A stretch of DNA of 64,000 nucleotides, from positions 124,001 to 188,000 of the forward strand of contig CAWEZI010000002.1 of the NCBI GenBank assembly GCA_963813525.1, read 5' to 3'. This stretch comes from Bog-756 sp963813525. GTDB taxonomy: Bacteria > Actinomycetota > Acidimicrobiia > Acidimicrobiales > RAAP-2. The notes beneath the pieces were generated by a model. The model ran no database searches. It was not told the DNA's origin and saw only the letters and a program-made list of their open reading frames with translations. Numbering within the stretch: the first letter of the stretch is position 1; the number at the start of each line of letters is the position of its first letter. Of this stretch, positions 50,603 through 60,127 are shown piece after piece. The position numbers and the translations under genes were made by a program.

Positions 50603-51171
50603 TTCCGAATCTCGTACGCACCCGGCGACCGGTCATCTGGTCTGCCACGCGACCAGAACGCGATCCCATCCGGACCAGCATTCTCGGGCTCGGGGTGCCG
50701 TAATTGCCGACGCAGTCAGGACTCCCGAGGTGCTCCACTCGTGACGCAGCCAATATTCTCCGATGACCTATCAATCCAACGAGTCAAGTGGACTGTTATC
50801 CGCCTGTGTTTCACGGCAAAGTGCAGCCAGGCGATAGGCGGGTAAACGATTCGACCTGGCGATTCTCCTCTCTCTGAGCAGCCGTGTCCTCAGCCTCATT
50901 GGACGATGTCCTCGGCCTTGCCAGCTGAGGATTGCCATTCCGCTGCCACGGAGAGTCGTGGCAACGCCCTGAAGTCGGGATCCGGGTTACGAAGGAGTGG
51001 GCAATGTCAACATCTGGGATTCGAAGACGTCGAAAGCGGGTACGGTGCTCTCGCCCGCAAGCACCGGTCGGTCGGGAGTCTCTTGAGCCGTCTTGAGCTC
51101 CCCCCTACGGTCCCGTGTGGGAGACATCGGGCGCAGAGTTCCTGCGCCCGGGCGAGCTAGGGGAAGAGGCT
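50603..51171. other. Non-coding region
   Basis: About 570 nt between the GT-C-like and lipase genes. It contains a repeat copy with an additional half-copy (50885-50931). No gene with a ribosome binding site or motif was found. Confidence 0.35.
50885..50931. repeat. Dispersed palindromic repeat, half-copy plus copy 8
   Basis: A left arm GTCCTCAGCC at 50887-50896 is followed by the core CTCGGCCTTGCCAGCTGAG at 50911-50929. The two left arms may both pair with the single GCTGAG arm. Confidence 0.55.
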
Positions 51172-52125
51172 GTGAGAAGAAACATGGTGCCTCATGGACG
51201 CGCCGTGCTGGCGGTGCTGGTCACGACTGTCTCGATAGTCGGGACGCTGGTCATCGGAGCGGGACAGGCGGGCGCGACTTCGAAACTGCCGGTCATCTAC
51301 TCAACTGCGGAGTATGGACTGACCGCCCTCGGGCCGAACACACCGCCTCCGGGAGCCGACAACTGGTCATGCAAGCCGTCTGCAGCCCACCCGGATCCGG
51401 TGGTGCTGGTCAACGGAACCTTCGCCAACGAGGACGACAATTGGCAGGCACTCTCACCGTTGCTCTACAACAACGGCTACTGCGTCTACAGCTTCAATTA
51501 CGGCGGTCCACCGCTTCTGGGGGTGCTCTACGGCGTCGGTGATATCCCCACGTCTGCGGGCCAGCTCGCCAGCTTTGTGAACCAGGTGCTGGCGTCGACC
51601 GGCGCTGCGAAAGTGGATCTTGTCGGCCACTCCCAGGGTGGAATGCTGCCGAACTACTACATCAAATTCCTCGGTGGGTCGGCAGTGGTCAATGATTTCG
51701 CCGCATTGGCACCGGACAACCACGGCACCACGATCGACGGGTTGGTCAACCTCGAGAACTACATCCCCGGTGTCTCGACCCTCGTTGGGGAGGGCTTGGG
51801 CACAGTGTGCCTGTCATGTGTGCAGCAGGAAACCGGCTCGACGTTCATCACGAACCTCGACAACAGCGGGATCACGGCGCCGAGTGTCAATTACACGGTG
51901 ATCAGCACCGAGTACGACGAGGTAGTCACTCCTTGGCAATCACAGCAGCTAAGTGGCCCGAACGTTAAGAACGTCGTTCTTCAGAACCAGTGCCCCCTCG
52001 ATTTCTCCGGGCATCTGGGCATTGCCTATGACCACATTGCGCTGCAGGACGTACTCAACGCACTCGATCCGGCGGCTGCCAAGTCAGCTGCATGCACGCT
52101 CATTCCTTACGAGACGGGAGGCTGA
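51172..52125 (+). CDS. Secreted lipase/esterase (alpha/beta hydrolase, lipase class 2-like)
   Basis: 317 residues from GTG 51172, preceded by GGGGAAGAGG; ATG 51184 is an alternative. The signal peptide is AVLAVLVTTVSIVGTLVIGAGQAGA. PDPVVLVNGTFANEDDNW is the oxyanion region, and VDLVGHSQGGMLPNYY contains the nucleophile Ser in GHSQGG. The Asp is near STEYDEVVTP and the His in YDHIALQD. Cys residues (SCK, GYC, CLSC, NQC, SAAC) probably form disulphides, as in secreted actinobacterial lipases. It hydrolyses acylglycerols or esters outside the cell. Confidence 0.88.
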   Translation: MRRNMVPHGRAVLAVLVTTVSIVGTLVIGAGQAGATSKLPVIYSTAEYGLTALGPNTPPPGADNWSCKPSAAHPDPVVLVNGTFANEDDNWQALSPLLYNNGYCVYSFNYGGPPLLGVLYGVGDIPTSAGQLASFVNQVLASTGAAKVDLVGHSQGGMLPNYYIKFLGGSAVVNDFAALAPDNHGTTIDGLVNLENYIPGVSTLVGEGLGTVCLSCVQQETGSTFITNLDNSGITAPSVNYTVISTEYDEVVTPWQSQQLSGPNVKNVVLQNQCPLDFSGHLGIAYDHIALQDVLNALDPAAAKSAACTLIPYETGG

Positions 52126-52335
52126 GCCGCAGGCCATGTCGGGATAGGGCTGGCAGCTGGCGGGGACGATGACAGAGGAGTGATTAGGAGCCGCTAGGCG
52201 GACCCAGGAATCAATCTCGTAAAGCAGGGCATGATCAGGCCACCTCCGCAACCCCACCGCTCCTCCCGGATCGTCCTCGTGCAGAGGAGCATCACGCCGG
52301 GTTAGCCGGGGGATTCAAGATGAGTGGAGGCCTGT

Positions 52336-52362
52336 GTCCTCAGCTTCACACGCTGAGGTGAC
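52336..52362. repeat. Dispersed palindromic repeat, copy 9, close to a start codon
   Basis: GTCCTCAGC and GCTGAGGTGAC arms; the core CTCAGCTTCACACGCTGAG is at 52339-52357. It ends 17 nt before the GTG start of the ABC permease gene and could hinder ribosome access. Confidence 0.75.
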
Positions 52363-52374
52363 GATACTGGTCAG

Positions 52375-55300
52375 GTGATCTCCGAGCACCCACCCCGGAT
52401 GACCGCCGGTCGGAGCCCGGGGTCCCGCCCGCACCGGGATGACGCATCGGGCCGCTCGGCTCGGGGCATGCGATGGGGGCTGCTGGTCGCCGGCGTGCGC
52501 TGGCGGGCGTGGTCGACGCTGTCGATGCTGGTCGTGGCCGTGGTGGCCGTGGCGCTCAGCGCCTTCGGCCCCCTCTACCTGCAGAGCGCCGATCAGTCGA
52601 TCCTCAACGGAACTCTCGACGGGGCACCCATCGCCAACATCGGTCTGACCCTGAACCCGTCAGGCACCGCCGCAAGCCCCGGTGCTCTGGCCTCCACCAT
52701 CGCCCACGTCCCCCGGCCGGCTGACGGTGGGGCGTGGTTCGGCCCGGGCCTTGTCACCGCATCGGCCGGGGTGAGCACCAGCGCCAACGGCCAGCCCTAC
52801 CGCACCACCCTGGTGGCTCGCACCGGGGTATGCCACCACGTGGTCATCGTGGACGGCGAGTGCCCGACGGGCCCAGCCACGGTGATGATGAGCACCAGGA
52901 GCGCCCACCAACTGGGTGTGGCTCTCGGTCAGCACCTGCCCGTCTCCTTCGGCCGGGCGGCGCCAGGGGCGCGGTTAACCGTGGTCGGCCTGTACACCGC
53001 CGGTAACCCGGCGGCCGCCTACTGGTGGGGCGACAATTACTTTCCGTTCGGCTCCGGTACCCCCCAGATGCCCATGGTCGACGACCTGTTCTCGACCGCC
53101 TCCACCCTGGCCCGGGCCGACCGCTCGTCGACCATCGCCACCATGGTGCAGCTCCCCTTCCTCCCGGGGTCACTGTCGGTCGGAGAGGTTGGGGACTTCG
53201 AGATGGCGTTGACCCGGTTCAGTGTCGCCTCACGGGAACACCGGGGCGTGACCGTCAGCAGCCAGATCGGCCAACTGCTGGACCAGGCGGCCGCCACCGA
53301 ACACACCACCAGGACCGTCGTGTGGGTCATCGAGCTCCAGCTGGTCCTACTGGCCCTCTTCACCTTGTACTTCGCCTCGACCCGAACGGCCTCGGAGCGG
53401 GAGTCCGATGTGCAGCTGGCCGAGCTTCGGGGCTACCGACCCCGCAGCATGCTGGCCGTGGCAATGGCCGAGCCGATGGCCGTCGTCCTCGTCGCCGTGC
53501 CGCTGGGACTCGTCGCTGCCTGGGTGGTCGCCTCACTGTCGGCGTCCCACTTCTTCCTCCCGGGGATCGGCGTGTCGATGACCACTCCGGCGGTGGTCGC
53601 CGCGCTGGCTACGGCGGCGGTGGCCGGGGTGGCCATGGTCTTCGGCGCCCGACGCCTGGTTTCGGCGGCCGAGTCGGGTCAGGGCATCGAGGCCCGCAGC
53701 GCCGGGGAGCGGTCGTCGATCGGGCGGGTTGTCGTCGACGTGGCCATCATCGCCGTCGCCCTGGCCGCCTTCATCGAACTGGCCGTGGTGGGCGTGTCCG
53801 GCACGGCCAGTTCGTCGGAGAACCCCCTGGCCGCCTTCGCCCCCGGTCTCTTGGCCCTCGCGGTCGGGGTGTTCGGGGCCCGGCTGCTTCCTGCCGCGCT
53901 CGGCGCCAGCCTCCCCCTCACCGAGAACTCACGCTTCGTCGCCACTTCCCTGGCCACCCGCCGGGTGGCCCGCCGACCGGAGTTCAGCTCCCAGGTCATC
54001 CTCATCATCGTGGCGGTGGCGCTGACCACCTTCGGGATCAGCGGTTGGGCGGTGGCTGCGAGAAACCGCACGGTGCGCAACGGGTTCGATGTCGGGGCCC
54101 CGACCGTGCTGACCGTCTCCGTCCGCCCCGGGGTCGACTTCCTGCCGGCAGTCCGGCGGGCCGACGGCGGGGGACCTTCGGCCATGGCCGTCGTGGTCGA
54201 GCACGCCAGCGACGGGACCACCCTGGCGGTGGACGCCAGCCGACTGGCTGGTGTGGCCTCGTGGCCGCCCGACCTCGGCGACCGGACCGCGTCCCAGGCG
54301 GCCGCCGCCCTCGTGCCACCGCATCTGGCTCCGACGGTCCCTGTGGCCGGCAGCCAGTTGGCTGTGACCGCCGCCGCCGAGGTCGGGGCCCAGCCCGCCC
54401 CGCAGCTGTCGGCCGATCTCTTCGACAACGGTTACCAGACGCCGGAGCATGTGTCTCTGGGCCCGCTCCTCCCGGGCCGTCACACCTACACGGGATCGCT
54501 GGCCGGGCTGTGCCCGTCAGGGTGCCGACTGGTCGACTTCGCCTTGTCGTGGGCCGGCCCGCTCAGCGGCGGGGTGCCGTCCGGATCTGTCCGGCTGCTT
54601 CTGTTCTCGATCACCACCCGGACCGCCCACGGCGGCCCGGTCGTGGTCGACGCCGGTCTTACCGATGCCCGGCGGTGGACGGCGCCCCAGGGTGGCGCCA
54701 CGTTGGCCTCCACCGACGGGGGCCTCCGAGCCGATGTCACCCTCTCCCCCTACCAGTCGATCACCATCGCCCCGGCCGACACGCCGGCCCAGGTGCCCGC
54801 GGTGGTGACCCCGGCGACCGCACCGGCGGCCGGGGTGAGCGGCGGACTGTCGGTGGTCGGCCTGGACGGCGGCACCCTCAACGGCCGGCCCGTGGGCGAG
54901 GTGGCGGCCCTGCCCAGAGTGGGCGCCTCCGCCACCCTCGTCGATCTGGGCACCGCCTACCGGCTCCTGTCCGGTCCGGTGACCGACGCCACCTTCGAGG
55001 TGTGGTTGGGATCTGCTTCACCCGCCTCCTTCGACCGGCGGCTGGCCGGCCAGGGCATCACGGTGGTCGGCGTGGACTCCACGACCGGCGCCGGGAGCAC
55101 CCTCAGCAAGACCGGCATCGACCTGGCCTACACCCTGTTCTTGCTGGCCGCCGCAGCCGCTGCGGTTCTCGCTGTCGGGATCACCGCCTTCGCCCTCGCC
55201 GTGAGCTCCCGTCGGCGGGGACCCGAGCTGGCCGCGTTGGGGGCGGTGGGGGTGTCGAGCGTCGCTCGCCGCCGGTCCATCGAGGTCGAGCAGGACCTGA

Positions 55301-55545
55301 CCGTGGGGGTCGGCGTCGTCCTGGGTTCGGTGGCCGGTCTCGCCGCCACCGCGCTGGCTCTCCCGTCGCTTCCCGAGTTCATCGCACCGGGGGCGGGGCC
55401 CCCCCTCGAGCTCGGCCTCCCTGTCGGGCCCCTGGTGGTCACCCTGGTGGTCCTCATCGTCGCCCTCGGCATCACCGTGGTCATCGGAGCCCGGTCGGTA
55501 GTGCGGTCGGCAACAGTGGACCGGCTCCGAGGGGGACGGCAATGA
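52375..55545 (+). CDS. ABC transporter permease, FtsX/MacB superfamily, large
   Basis: 1056 residues, GTG start. A first helix at about 38-62 (WRAWSTLSMLVVAVVAVALSAF) is followed by an external domain (about 65-310). A first FtsX-type bundle follows (about 318-440: VIELQLVLLALFTLYFA, SMLAVAMAEPMAVVLVAVPLGLVAAW), then two to three helices at about 455-560, a second large external domain (about 565-905), and a final FtsX bundle (about 915-1050: LAYTLFLLAAAAAAVLAVG, RGPELAALGAVGVSSVARR). One protein thus carries both transmembrane halves, as in mechanotransmission-type exporters. It overlaps the ATPase gene by ATGA. Confidence 0.88.
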   Translation: MISEHPPRMTAGRSPGSRPHRDDASGRSARGMRWGLLVAGVRWRAWSTLSMLVVAVVAVALSAFGPLYLQSADQSILNGTLDGAPIANIGLTLNPSGTAASPGALASTIAHVPRPADGGAWFGPGLVTASAGVSTSANGQPYRTTLVARTGVCHHVVIVDGECPTGPATVMMSTRSAHQLGVALGQHLPVSFGRAAPGARLTVVGLYTAGNPAAAYWWGDNYFPFGSGTPQMPMVDDLFSTASTLARADRSSTIATMVQLPFLPGSLSVGEVGDFEMALTRFSVASREHRGVTVSSQIGQLLDQAAATEHTTRTVVWVIELQLVLLALFTLYFASTRTASERESDVQLAELRGYRPRSMLAVAMAEPMAVVLVAVPLGLVAAWVVASLSASHFFLPGIGVSMTTPAVVAALATAAVAGVAMVFGARRLVSAAESGQGIEARSAGERSSIGRVVVDVAIIAVALAAFIELAVVGVSGTASSSENPLAAFAPGLLALAVGVFGARLLPAALGASLPLTENSRFVATSLATRRVARRPEFSSQVILIIVAVALTTFGISGWAVAARNRTVRNGFDVGAPTVLTVSVRPGVDFLPAVRRADGGGPSAMAVVVEHASDGTTLAVDASRLAGVASWPPDLGDRTASQAAAALVPPHLAPTVPVAGSQLAVTAAAEVGAQPAPQLSADLFDNGYQTPEHVSLGPLLPGRHTYTGSLAGLCPSGCRLVDFALSWAGPLSGGVPSGSVRLLLFSITTRTAHGGPVVVDAGLTDARRWTAPQGGATLASTDGGLRADVTLSPYQSITIAPADTPAQVPAVVTPATAPAAGVSGGLSVVGLDGGTLNGRPVGEVAALPRVGASATLVDLGTAYRLLSGPVTDATFEVWLGSASPASFDRRLAGQGITVVGVDSTTGAGSTLSKTGIDLAYTLFLLAAAAAAVLAVGITAFALAVSSRRRGPELAALGAVGVSSVARRRSIEVEQDLTVGVGVVLGSVAGLAATALALPSLPEFIAPGAGPPLELGLPVGPLVVTLVVLIVALGITVVIGARSVVRSATVDRLRGGRQ

Positions 55546-56414
55546 CCACCGCCACGCCGGCTGTGGCCCCGGGGAGCGCCGGAGGTCTGCCCGTCCGGAT
55601 GGTGGGGGTGGTCCACCTCTACCACCAACGGAGCGTCGACATCGTGGCCCTGCGCGGGGTCGACCTCGACGTCGCCGGCGGTGAGATGGTGGCGCTGCTC
55701 GGGCCTTCGGGGATGGGCAAGTCGACGGTGATGCGACTGATCGCCGGCCTCATGCGGCCCTCGGCCGGGGTAGTTCAAGTCGGCCGGCACGAGGTGAGCA
55801 AGCTGTCGGCCGCGGAGCGGCGGACGCTGCGGGCCACCGCCATCGGGTACGTGGTGCAGGGGACCGATCTCAACCTCCTCATGCACGCCACTGCCCTTCA
55901 GAACATCTGGTTCGCCCAGCACGGCGCCCGGGCCCGGGGACACCGGCCGCCTTTGGAGCCCCCCGAGCTCCTCGACCTGCTCGGGCTGGCGGCCCTCGCC
56001 GGGGAACGGATTGTCGACCTCCCCCGGGGTCAGCAGCAACTGGTCGCCCTGGTCGCCGCGGTGGCGTCGGGGCCTGGACTGCTGCTGGCCGACGAGCCCA
56101 CCAGCCAGCTGGATGTGGAGGCCGGGGTCGAGGTGGTGCGGCTGCTCCGACGGATCAACGGAGAGTTCGGGACCACCATCGTGCTGGTCACCCACGACCG
56201 TTCGGTCACCACCTCGTTCCCCCGCACAGTCACCATCCGGGACGGCCGGGTTGGATCGGAGGGACGCCACGGTGAGGAGTACGCGGTGGTCGACGGATCG
56301 GGATCGATTCAGCTCCCCCCGGACATCTTGACCATCCTTCCGCCGGCCACGCGGGTGCGGGTGGTGCGCGGGCCCGACGGGGTCGAGCTGCGGATCGTCA
56401 GGGAGCAATCGTGA
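55542..56414 (+). CDS. ABC transporter ATPase with degenerate signature motif
   Basis: 290 residues, ATGA overlap with the permease. Walker A GPSGMGKST, Q-loop VVQGTDLNLL, Walker B LLLADEPTSQLD and H-loop LVTHDRSV are intact. The signature LSGGQ is replaced by LPRGQQQL. The first position and final GQ are kept, but the Ser-Gly pair is lost, so ATP hydrolysis at the composite site may be weak. The C-terminal 60 residues form an added beta-rich extension. It pairs with a second ATPase gene downstream that has a normal signature. Confidence 0.88.
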   Translation: MTTATPAVAPGSAGGLPVRMVGVVHLYHQRSVDIVALRGVDLDVAGGEMVALLGPSGMGKSTVMRLIAGLMRPSAGVVQVGRHEVSKLSAAERRTLRATAIGYVVQGTDLNLLMHATALQNIWFAQHGARARGHRPPLEPPELLDLLGLAALAGERIVDLPRGQQQLVALVAAVASGPGLLLADEPTSQLDVEAGVEVVRLLRRINGEFGTTIVLVTHDRSVTTSFPRTVTIRDGRVGSEGRHGEEYAVVDGSGSIQLPPDILTILPPATRVRVVRGPDGVELRIVREQS

Positions 56415-57082
56415 GCGGTGACGTTGACCGGTCGACCCACCTCGAGCTGCGGCTCGAAGGGGTCATGTGCGCACCGCACGGGAATCAGATCCTCGGGCCG
56501 CTCGACCTCGTGGTCCCGGTCGGGGAGCCGCTCGCCGTAACCGGTCCTTCGGGTGCCGGCAAGACCACCCTGTGTCTCATCCTGGCCGGTGTGCTGGAAC
56601 CCACCGACGGACGGGTGCTCCTCGACGGCGTGCCCTTCCATGGCGATGGGGCCACCGTCGGGCTGGTGCTACAAACCCACGGGCTCCTCGCCGGGCTGAC
56701 CGCAGCGGAGAACGTAGCCCTCCCGCTGCAGTCCCGGGGGCTCGCCCGCCACGACATCGCCGGCCGCACCGCCTCCGCTCTGGCCTCGGTGGGACTGACC
56801 GCAGAAGCGGGTCGGCCGGTCGACGAGCTCTCGGGCGGGGAACGTCAGCGAGTGGGCGTCGCCCGGGCGGTGGCGGGCGATCCCCCGGTGTTGATCGCCG
56901 ACGAGCCCACTGCCGAGCTTGACGCCGGCAACCGGGCCCGAGTGGTGGGCCTGCTCACCGGGGCGACAACCGTCCCCCGCATCGTGGCGCTGGCTTCGGA
57001 CGATCCCGAGATCCTCGCAGGGTTCCACCACGTGGTCGAACTTCCCCCGCCCGGATCGTCAGGGCGTGAGGAGGGGACCTGA
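56411..57082 (+). CDS. ABC transporter ATPase (LolD/MacB-like)
   Basis: 223 residues, GTG start in a GTGA overlap with the preceding ATPase. Walker A GPSGAGKTT, Q-loop VLQTHGLLAGL, canonical signature DELSGGERQRVGVARAV and Walker B VLIADEPTAELD are clear. The H-loop position reads ALASDDPEIL, so the usual His is not evident (Ser-Asp instead). It therefore has a good signature but a poor H-loop, complementary to its partner ATPase. A heterodimer with one competent site is plausible. Confidence 0.88.
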   Translation: MSGDVDRSTHLELRLEGVMCAPHGNQILGPLDLVVPVGEPLAVTGPSGAGKTTLCLILAGVLEPTDGRVLLDGVPFHGDGATVGLVLQTHGLLAGLTAAENVALPLQSRGLARHDIAGRTASALASVGLTAEAGRPVDELSGGERQRVGVARAVAGDPPVLIADEPTAELDAGNRARVVGLLTGATTVPRIVALASDDPEILAGFHHVVELPPPGSSGREEGT

Positions 57083-57172
57083 CCGCCGGTGGTCCCGCTC
57101 GCCGAGCATGACCACTACCCAACTTCGAATACTGAGCACGTGGCCCCGGTTTGCCCAGCCTCCGTAACGTGG

Positions 57173-57197
57173 GTCATCAGCTTCACAGGTTGAGGCT
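57173..57197. repeat. Dispersed palindromic repeat, copy 10, between convergent genes
   Basis: The core ATCAGCTTCACAGGTTGAG is at 57176-57194. It sits between the ABC operon end and the esterase stop, 11 nt from the latter. Confidence 0.65.
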
Positions 57198-57205
57198 GGC
57201 ATCAC

Positions 57206-58153
57206 CTAGATCTTTAGTGAACTAGTGAAGAAATCGAAGAGTCGCGGGAAAAAGTGCGCAGCGACCGATGGCAGCGCGATGCATCCGTGCGGTGTGTCCG
57301 GATAAACGAGCAACTCACTCCGATTGCCAGCGGCCTCCCAGCGTGCTGCCATGAAGAGCGTGTCATCTAGAAGGTGGTCGTTGGTACCGACCGAGAACAA
57401 TGCAGGTGGCATACCGCTGAGGTCAGCGTAGAGCGGTGAGATGTCAGCGTCGCGTCGCTCCGCCTCGGACATACCGGGCAGGTAGAGGTCGAGCGGAAAT
57501 CCGGTGCCGTCCAGTATGTCGGTTCCGGGTGCGACCCCCACGCCCCGCTGACTCGGCGTACGAGAGAGGTCATACGCTCCAAACACAAGGTTTGCTCCGA
57601 CAAAGCGATCGGCGGCGTGGTGTTTGTCTCTCATGCGGAGCAGTGTGACGGCGGCGAGGTGGGCACCTGCGGATTCGCCGGCGATGAGCAGCCGATCGGA
57701 GCCAAACTCGGTGGCGGCGTGCTCGAGCAGCCAGCAGGCAGCTGCTTCGCAGTCGTCGGGGCCGGACGGATAGGGGTGCTCGGGTGCGAGGCGATACTCG
57801 ACGCTCACGACCGAGACATCGCACTTGTCGACGATGACCTCGTTCAGCAGGTCCATCATCTCGGCTGAGCCCGCCATCCACGCACCACCGTGAATGTGCA
57901 GGAGCACACCTTTCGGCTGTTCGTGCCTGAACGTTCGAAGCCGGATCGCCCCGGCAGGTCCCTCGATTGTCCGATCCACCGCCTTGTCGGATGGCGGACC
58001 GCCGAGACTGACCCTGCGGTGCGCCGCGACCCGCTCTTCGATAGACAAAGTCGTTGTACCGCCCTCCTGCCACGGGACGGAAGCGACAAACGTGGCTGCC
58101 TCCTTACAGAACTGTGGCCGGAGGGCCTCGAGTTCATCGTCCCAGAGAGCCAC
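57206..58153 (-). CDS. HSL-family esterase (alpha/beta hydrolase)
   Basis: 315 residues from GTG 58153; a TTG further upstream at 58231 would add 26 residues. Family motifs: VLLHIHGGAWMAGS (HGGxW oxyanion), VEYRLAPEHPYPSGPDDC, GESAGAHLAA (nucleophile Ser in GxSxG). The acid residue is in FSVGTNDHLLDD and the His in DTPHGCIAL. Such hormone-sensitive-lipase-like enzymes hydrolyse short- to medium-chain esters. It is cytoplasmic by lack of a signal peptide. No operon partner. Confidence 0.88.
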   Translation of the reverse strand: MALWDDELEALRPQFCKEAATFVASVPWQEGGTTTLSIEERVAAHRRVSLGGPPSDKAVDRTIEGPAGAIRLRTFRHEQPKGVLLHIHGGAWMAGSAEMMDLLNEVIVDKCDVSVVSVEYRLAPEHPYPSGPDDCEAAACWLLEHAATEFGSDRLLIAGESAGAHLAAVTLLRMRDKHHAADRFVGANLVFGAYDLSRTPSQRGVGVAPGTDILDGTGFPLDLYLPGMSEAERRDADISPLYADLSGMPPALFSVGTNDHLLDDTLFMAARWEAAGNRSELLVYPDTPHGCIALPSVAAHFFPRLFDFFTSSLKI

Positions 58154-58266
58154 GGCAGATAAGCCTACCCAAGTGCGGACTAGGAATCGCTCGATCGTTT
58201 GCCCCACCCGCTTCCGCACGATCGACGCCAAGAAATGCGAGCCAAGCGCCCGGAGTTGCCCAACGC

Positions 58267-58285
58267 ATCACCCGTTCGAGCTGAG
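58267..58285. repeat. Dispersed palindromic repeat, diverged copy 11
   Basis: ATCACCCGTTCGAGCTGAG: the right arm is conserved and the left arm mostly lost. Included because the 19-nt spacing is kept. Confidence 0.35.
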
Positions 58286-58318
58286 GTAAGCCTCTTGTAC
58301 CTACGTGGTCAGTGCGCG

Positions 58319-58531
58319 TCAGTCGGACCGACGCTCGCGCATGAGGCGGTCGAATTGCTCCCACGTCAACTGGATCGGAATCTTTGCGTTCGACGGAGCC
58401 CAGTCGATAGTCCCTCTGCTGATTCGGAGCTCGCCGAGTTTCTCATCGTCGCTCCGAATCTCGAACACCACGTCGGCGCTTAGGACCACCTTGGTCGTCG
58501 GAATACTCATTTCCACGTCGTGCTTGGGCAA
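58319..58531 (-). CDS. Small hypothetical protein
   Basis: 70 residues from TTG 58531 (TAGGAG five bases upstream); ATG 58510 is an alternative. The sequence shows MSIPTTKVVLSADVVFEIRSDDEKLGELRISRGTIDWAP and a Trp-Glu-x-Phe C-terminal segment (TWEQFDRLM). This looks like a recurrent small actinobacterial family: a beta-hairpin with G-E-L-R-I-S-x-G-x-I-D-W, then a helix. Function is not known. No metal or catalytic motif. Confidence 0.7.
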   Translation of the reverse strand: MPKHDVEMSIPTTKVVLSADVVFEIRSDDEKLGELRISRGTIDWAPSNAKIPIQLTWEQFDRLMRERRSD

Positions 58532-58726
58532 TCTGGCTCCTACCTCGTCGACGTCCGAATACAGTCACATTACGCGGGCTGCGATTGAGGTGGCTCGAGT
58601 TTGCCGTTCGGTGGTGCAGCAAAGGATCCAGTCCCTGAGCCGACCATCAGGCGTGACCTTGGCGGTGTCTGGGGGTCGATTGAGGATCTCGCCTTTTTAA
58701 CACTCGCCGGCAGGGGGTCTATCTCC

Positions 58727-60127
58727 TCAGACGTCGGTCTTTCGCATCTGGCGGATGCCCTCTTCGATGCCCCGGCACAGAATGTCGAGATCCTCGGATG
58801 TGTCATAGTCGCCGGTGACCCCGAAGCTGACCTCACCGTTGTAGGAGAATATGGCGATCCCTATTCGCATCTGGGCGCCCAGGGGGACGTAGGGAAAGGC
58901 TCTGATCATTTGGCGGCCGCCCATATATAGCGGTATCTGGGGGCCGGGCACGTTTGTCGTCACGGTGTTGACTTGGTGCTGGGCCATCCGGGTAGACACC
59001 CGCATGCCCAACGCCAGGAGCATCGGAGGAGCGAAGCCGGTCATCGAGGTCAGCGCCTCACCGGCCACCGCCTGACGGGAGTCTTTGACCCCTGCCATTT
59101 GGCGACTGACGGCGCGGAGCCTCTCAGGGGCGTCGTCGATGGAAACGGGAAGCTCAGCGAACATGGCCGAGACTTTGTTCTCGAGCGTTCCGTCGCCGAC
59201 GGCCAACCCGCTGTCGCTACGCGGGCGCACGGACACGGGGACGAGCGTTCGTACGACGCGATCCACGGACTCCTCCCGTGACAGAAGCAACTCACGAAAC
59301 CCATTGGTGATGGCAGCCAGGACGACATCGTTGAACGTGCCGCCGAGTTCTTTTCGGATCGCCTTGATGTCGCTGACGGTGGTTGAGGCCCATCCATAGC
59401 GCCGATGGGGGCCCAGCGGACCGTTGAGACTGGAGGCGGGCGTCCGTTTGGTAGCCAACCCGGTCATCGCCAACAGCCCTCGTAGGACCGACACCCCTTC
59501 CACCAGAGCCTGTCGAGGTACTGAGACCGCATGCCGAAGGGCGTTCAACTGTTCGTAGGGACTGCGCATCAGTTCAAGAGATGCATCGACGGCGAGATTG
59601 AACGCCGACGGAGACGGGCTGGGCTCCCAGGGCAGTGTGGGAAGTGGCTGCTGATCAGGGGAAAGATCCATGATCACGGCCAAGAGGTCCGTTCCCGAGA
59701 CTCCGTCCACCAAGGCGTGGTGAGTCTTCGAGAGGACAGCCCAGTTGCCCTCATCGAGCCCTTCCACCACCCAGATCTCCCAAAGCGGCTTGGACCTGTC
59801 CAGCGGCTGAGACATGACCCGCCCCACCAACTTCCGAAGCTCGTCCTCGCCACCAGGGGAAGGAAGGGCGGTGTGCCGCACGTGGTACTCGATGTTGAAG
59901 TGCGGGTCATCGACCCACACCGGTCTGCCCAGCTCGAACGGTACGTTGCGAACAACGCAGCGGTAGCGAGGAACCAGGCTCAGTTTGCTCTCGATCATGG
60001 TCTGGAGCTCGGAAAAGGGAGGCACCGGGCCACTGAAGATGCCGACAGATGCAATGTGCATATGGCTGACGCTGTCCTCGATGTGAAGGAAGGACGCGTC
60101 CAGCGAGCTCATGCGGTCGACCCTCAT
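58727..60127 (-). CDS. Wax ester synthase/diacylglycerol acyltransferase (WS/DGAT)
   Basis: 466 residues; AGGAGG lies 8 nt before ATG 60127. The N-terminus MRVDRMSSLDASFLHIEDS is the standard WS/DGAT start. The catalytic motif is THHALVDGVSG with H136, H137 and D141. PLWEIWVVEGL and the C-terminal TNVPGP and NGEVSFGVTGD complete the family pattern. It makes triacylglycerol or wax esters from acyl-CoA. The patatin-like gene lies 85 nt upstream on the same strand, so storage-lipid synthesis and acyl release are probably co-expressed. Confidence 0.94.
   Translation of the reverse strand: MRVDRMSSLDASFLHIEDSVSHMHIASVGIFSGPVPPFSELQTMIESKLSLVPRYRCVVRNVPFELGRPVWVDDPHFNIEYHVRHTALPSPGGEDELRKLVGRVMSQPLDRSKPLWEIWVVEGLDEGNWAVLSKTHHALVDGVSGTDLLAVIMDLSPDQQPLPTLPWEPSPSPSAFNLAVDASLELMRSPYEQLNALRHAVSVPRQALVEGVSVLRGLLAMTGLATKRTPASSLNGPLGPHRRYGWASTTVSDIKAIRKELGGTFNDVVLAAITNGFRELLLSREESVDRVVRTLVPVSVRPRSDSGLAVGDGTLENKVSAMFAELPVSIDDAPERLRAVSRQMAGVKDSRQAVAGEALTSMTGFAPPMLLALGMRVSTRMAQHQVNTVTTNVPGPQIPLYMGGRQMIRAFPYVPLGAQMRIGIAIFSYNGEVSFGVTGDYDTSEDLDILCRGIEEGIRQMRKTDV

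Noticed and set aside
53025..56414. Very long open frame (over 1100 codons) overlapping the permease and first ATPase
   Set aside because: Up to 55541 it is the alternative frame of the high-GC permease gene, rich in Arg, Pro and Gly without domains. Only the part from ATG 55542 is a real gene (the ATPase).
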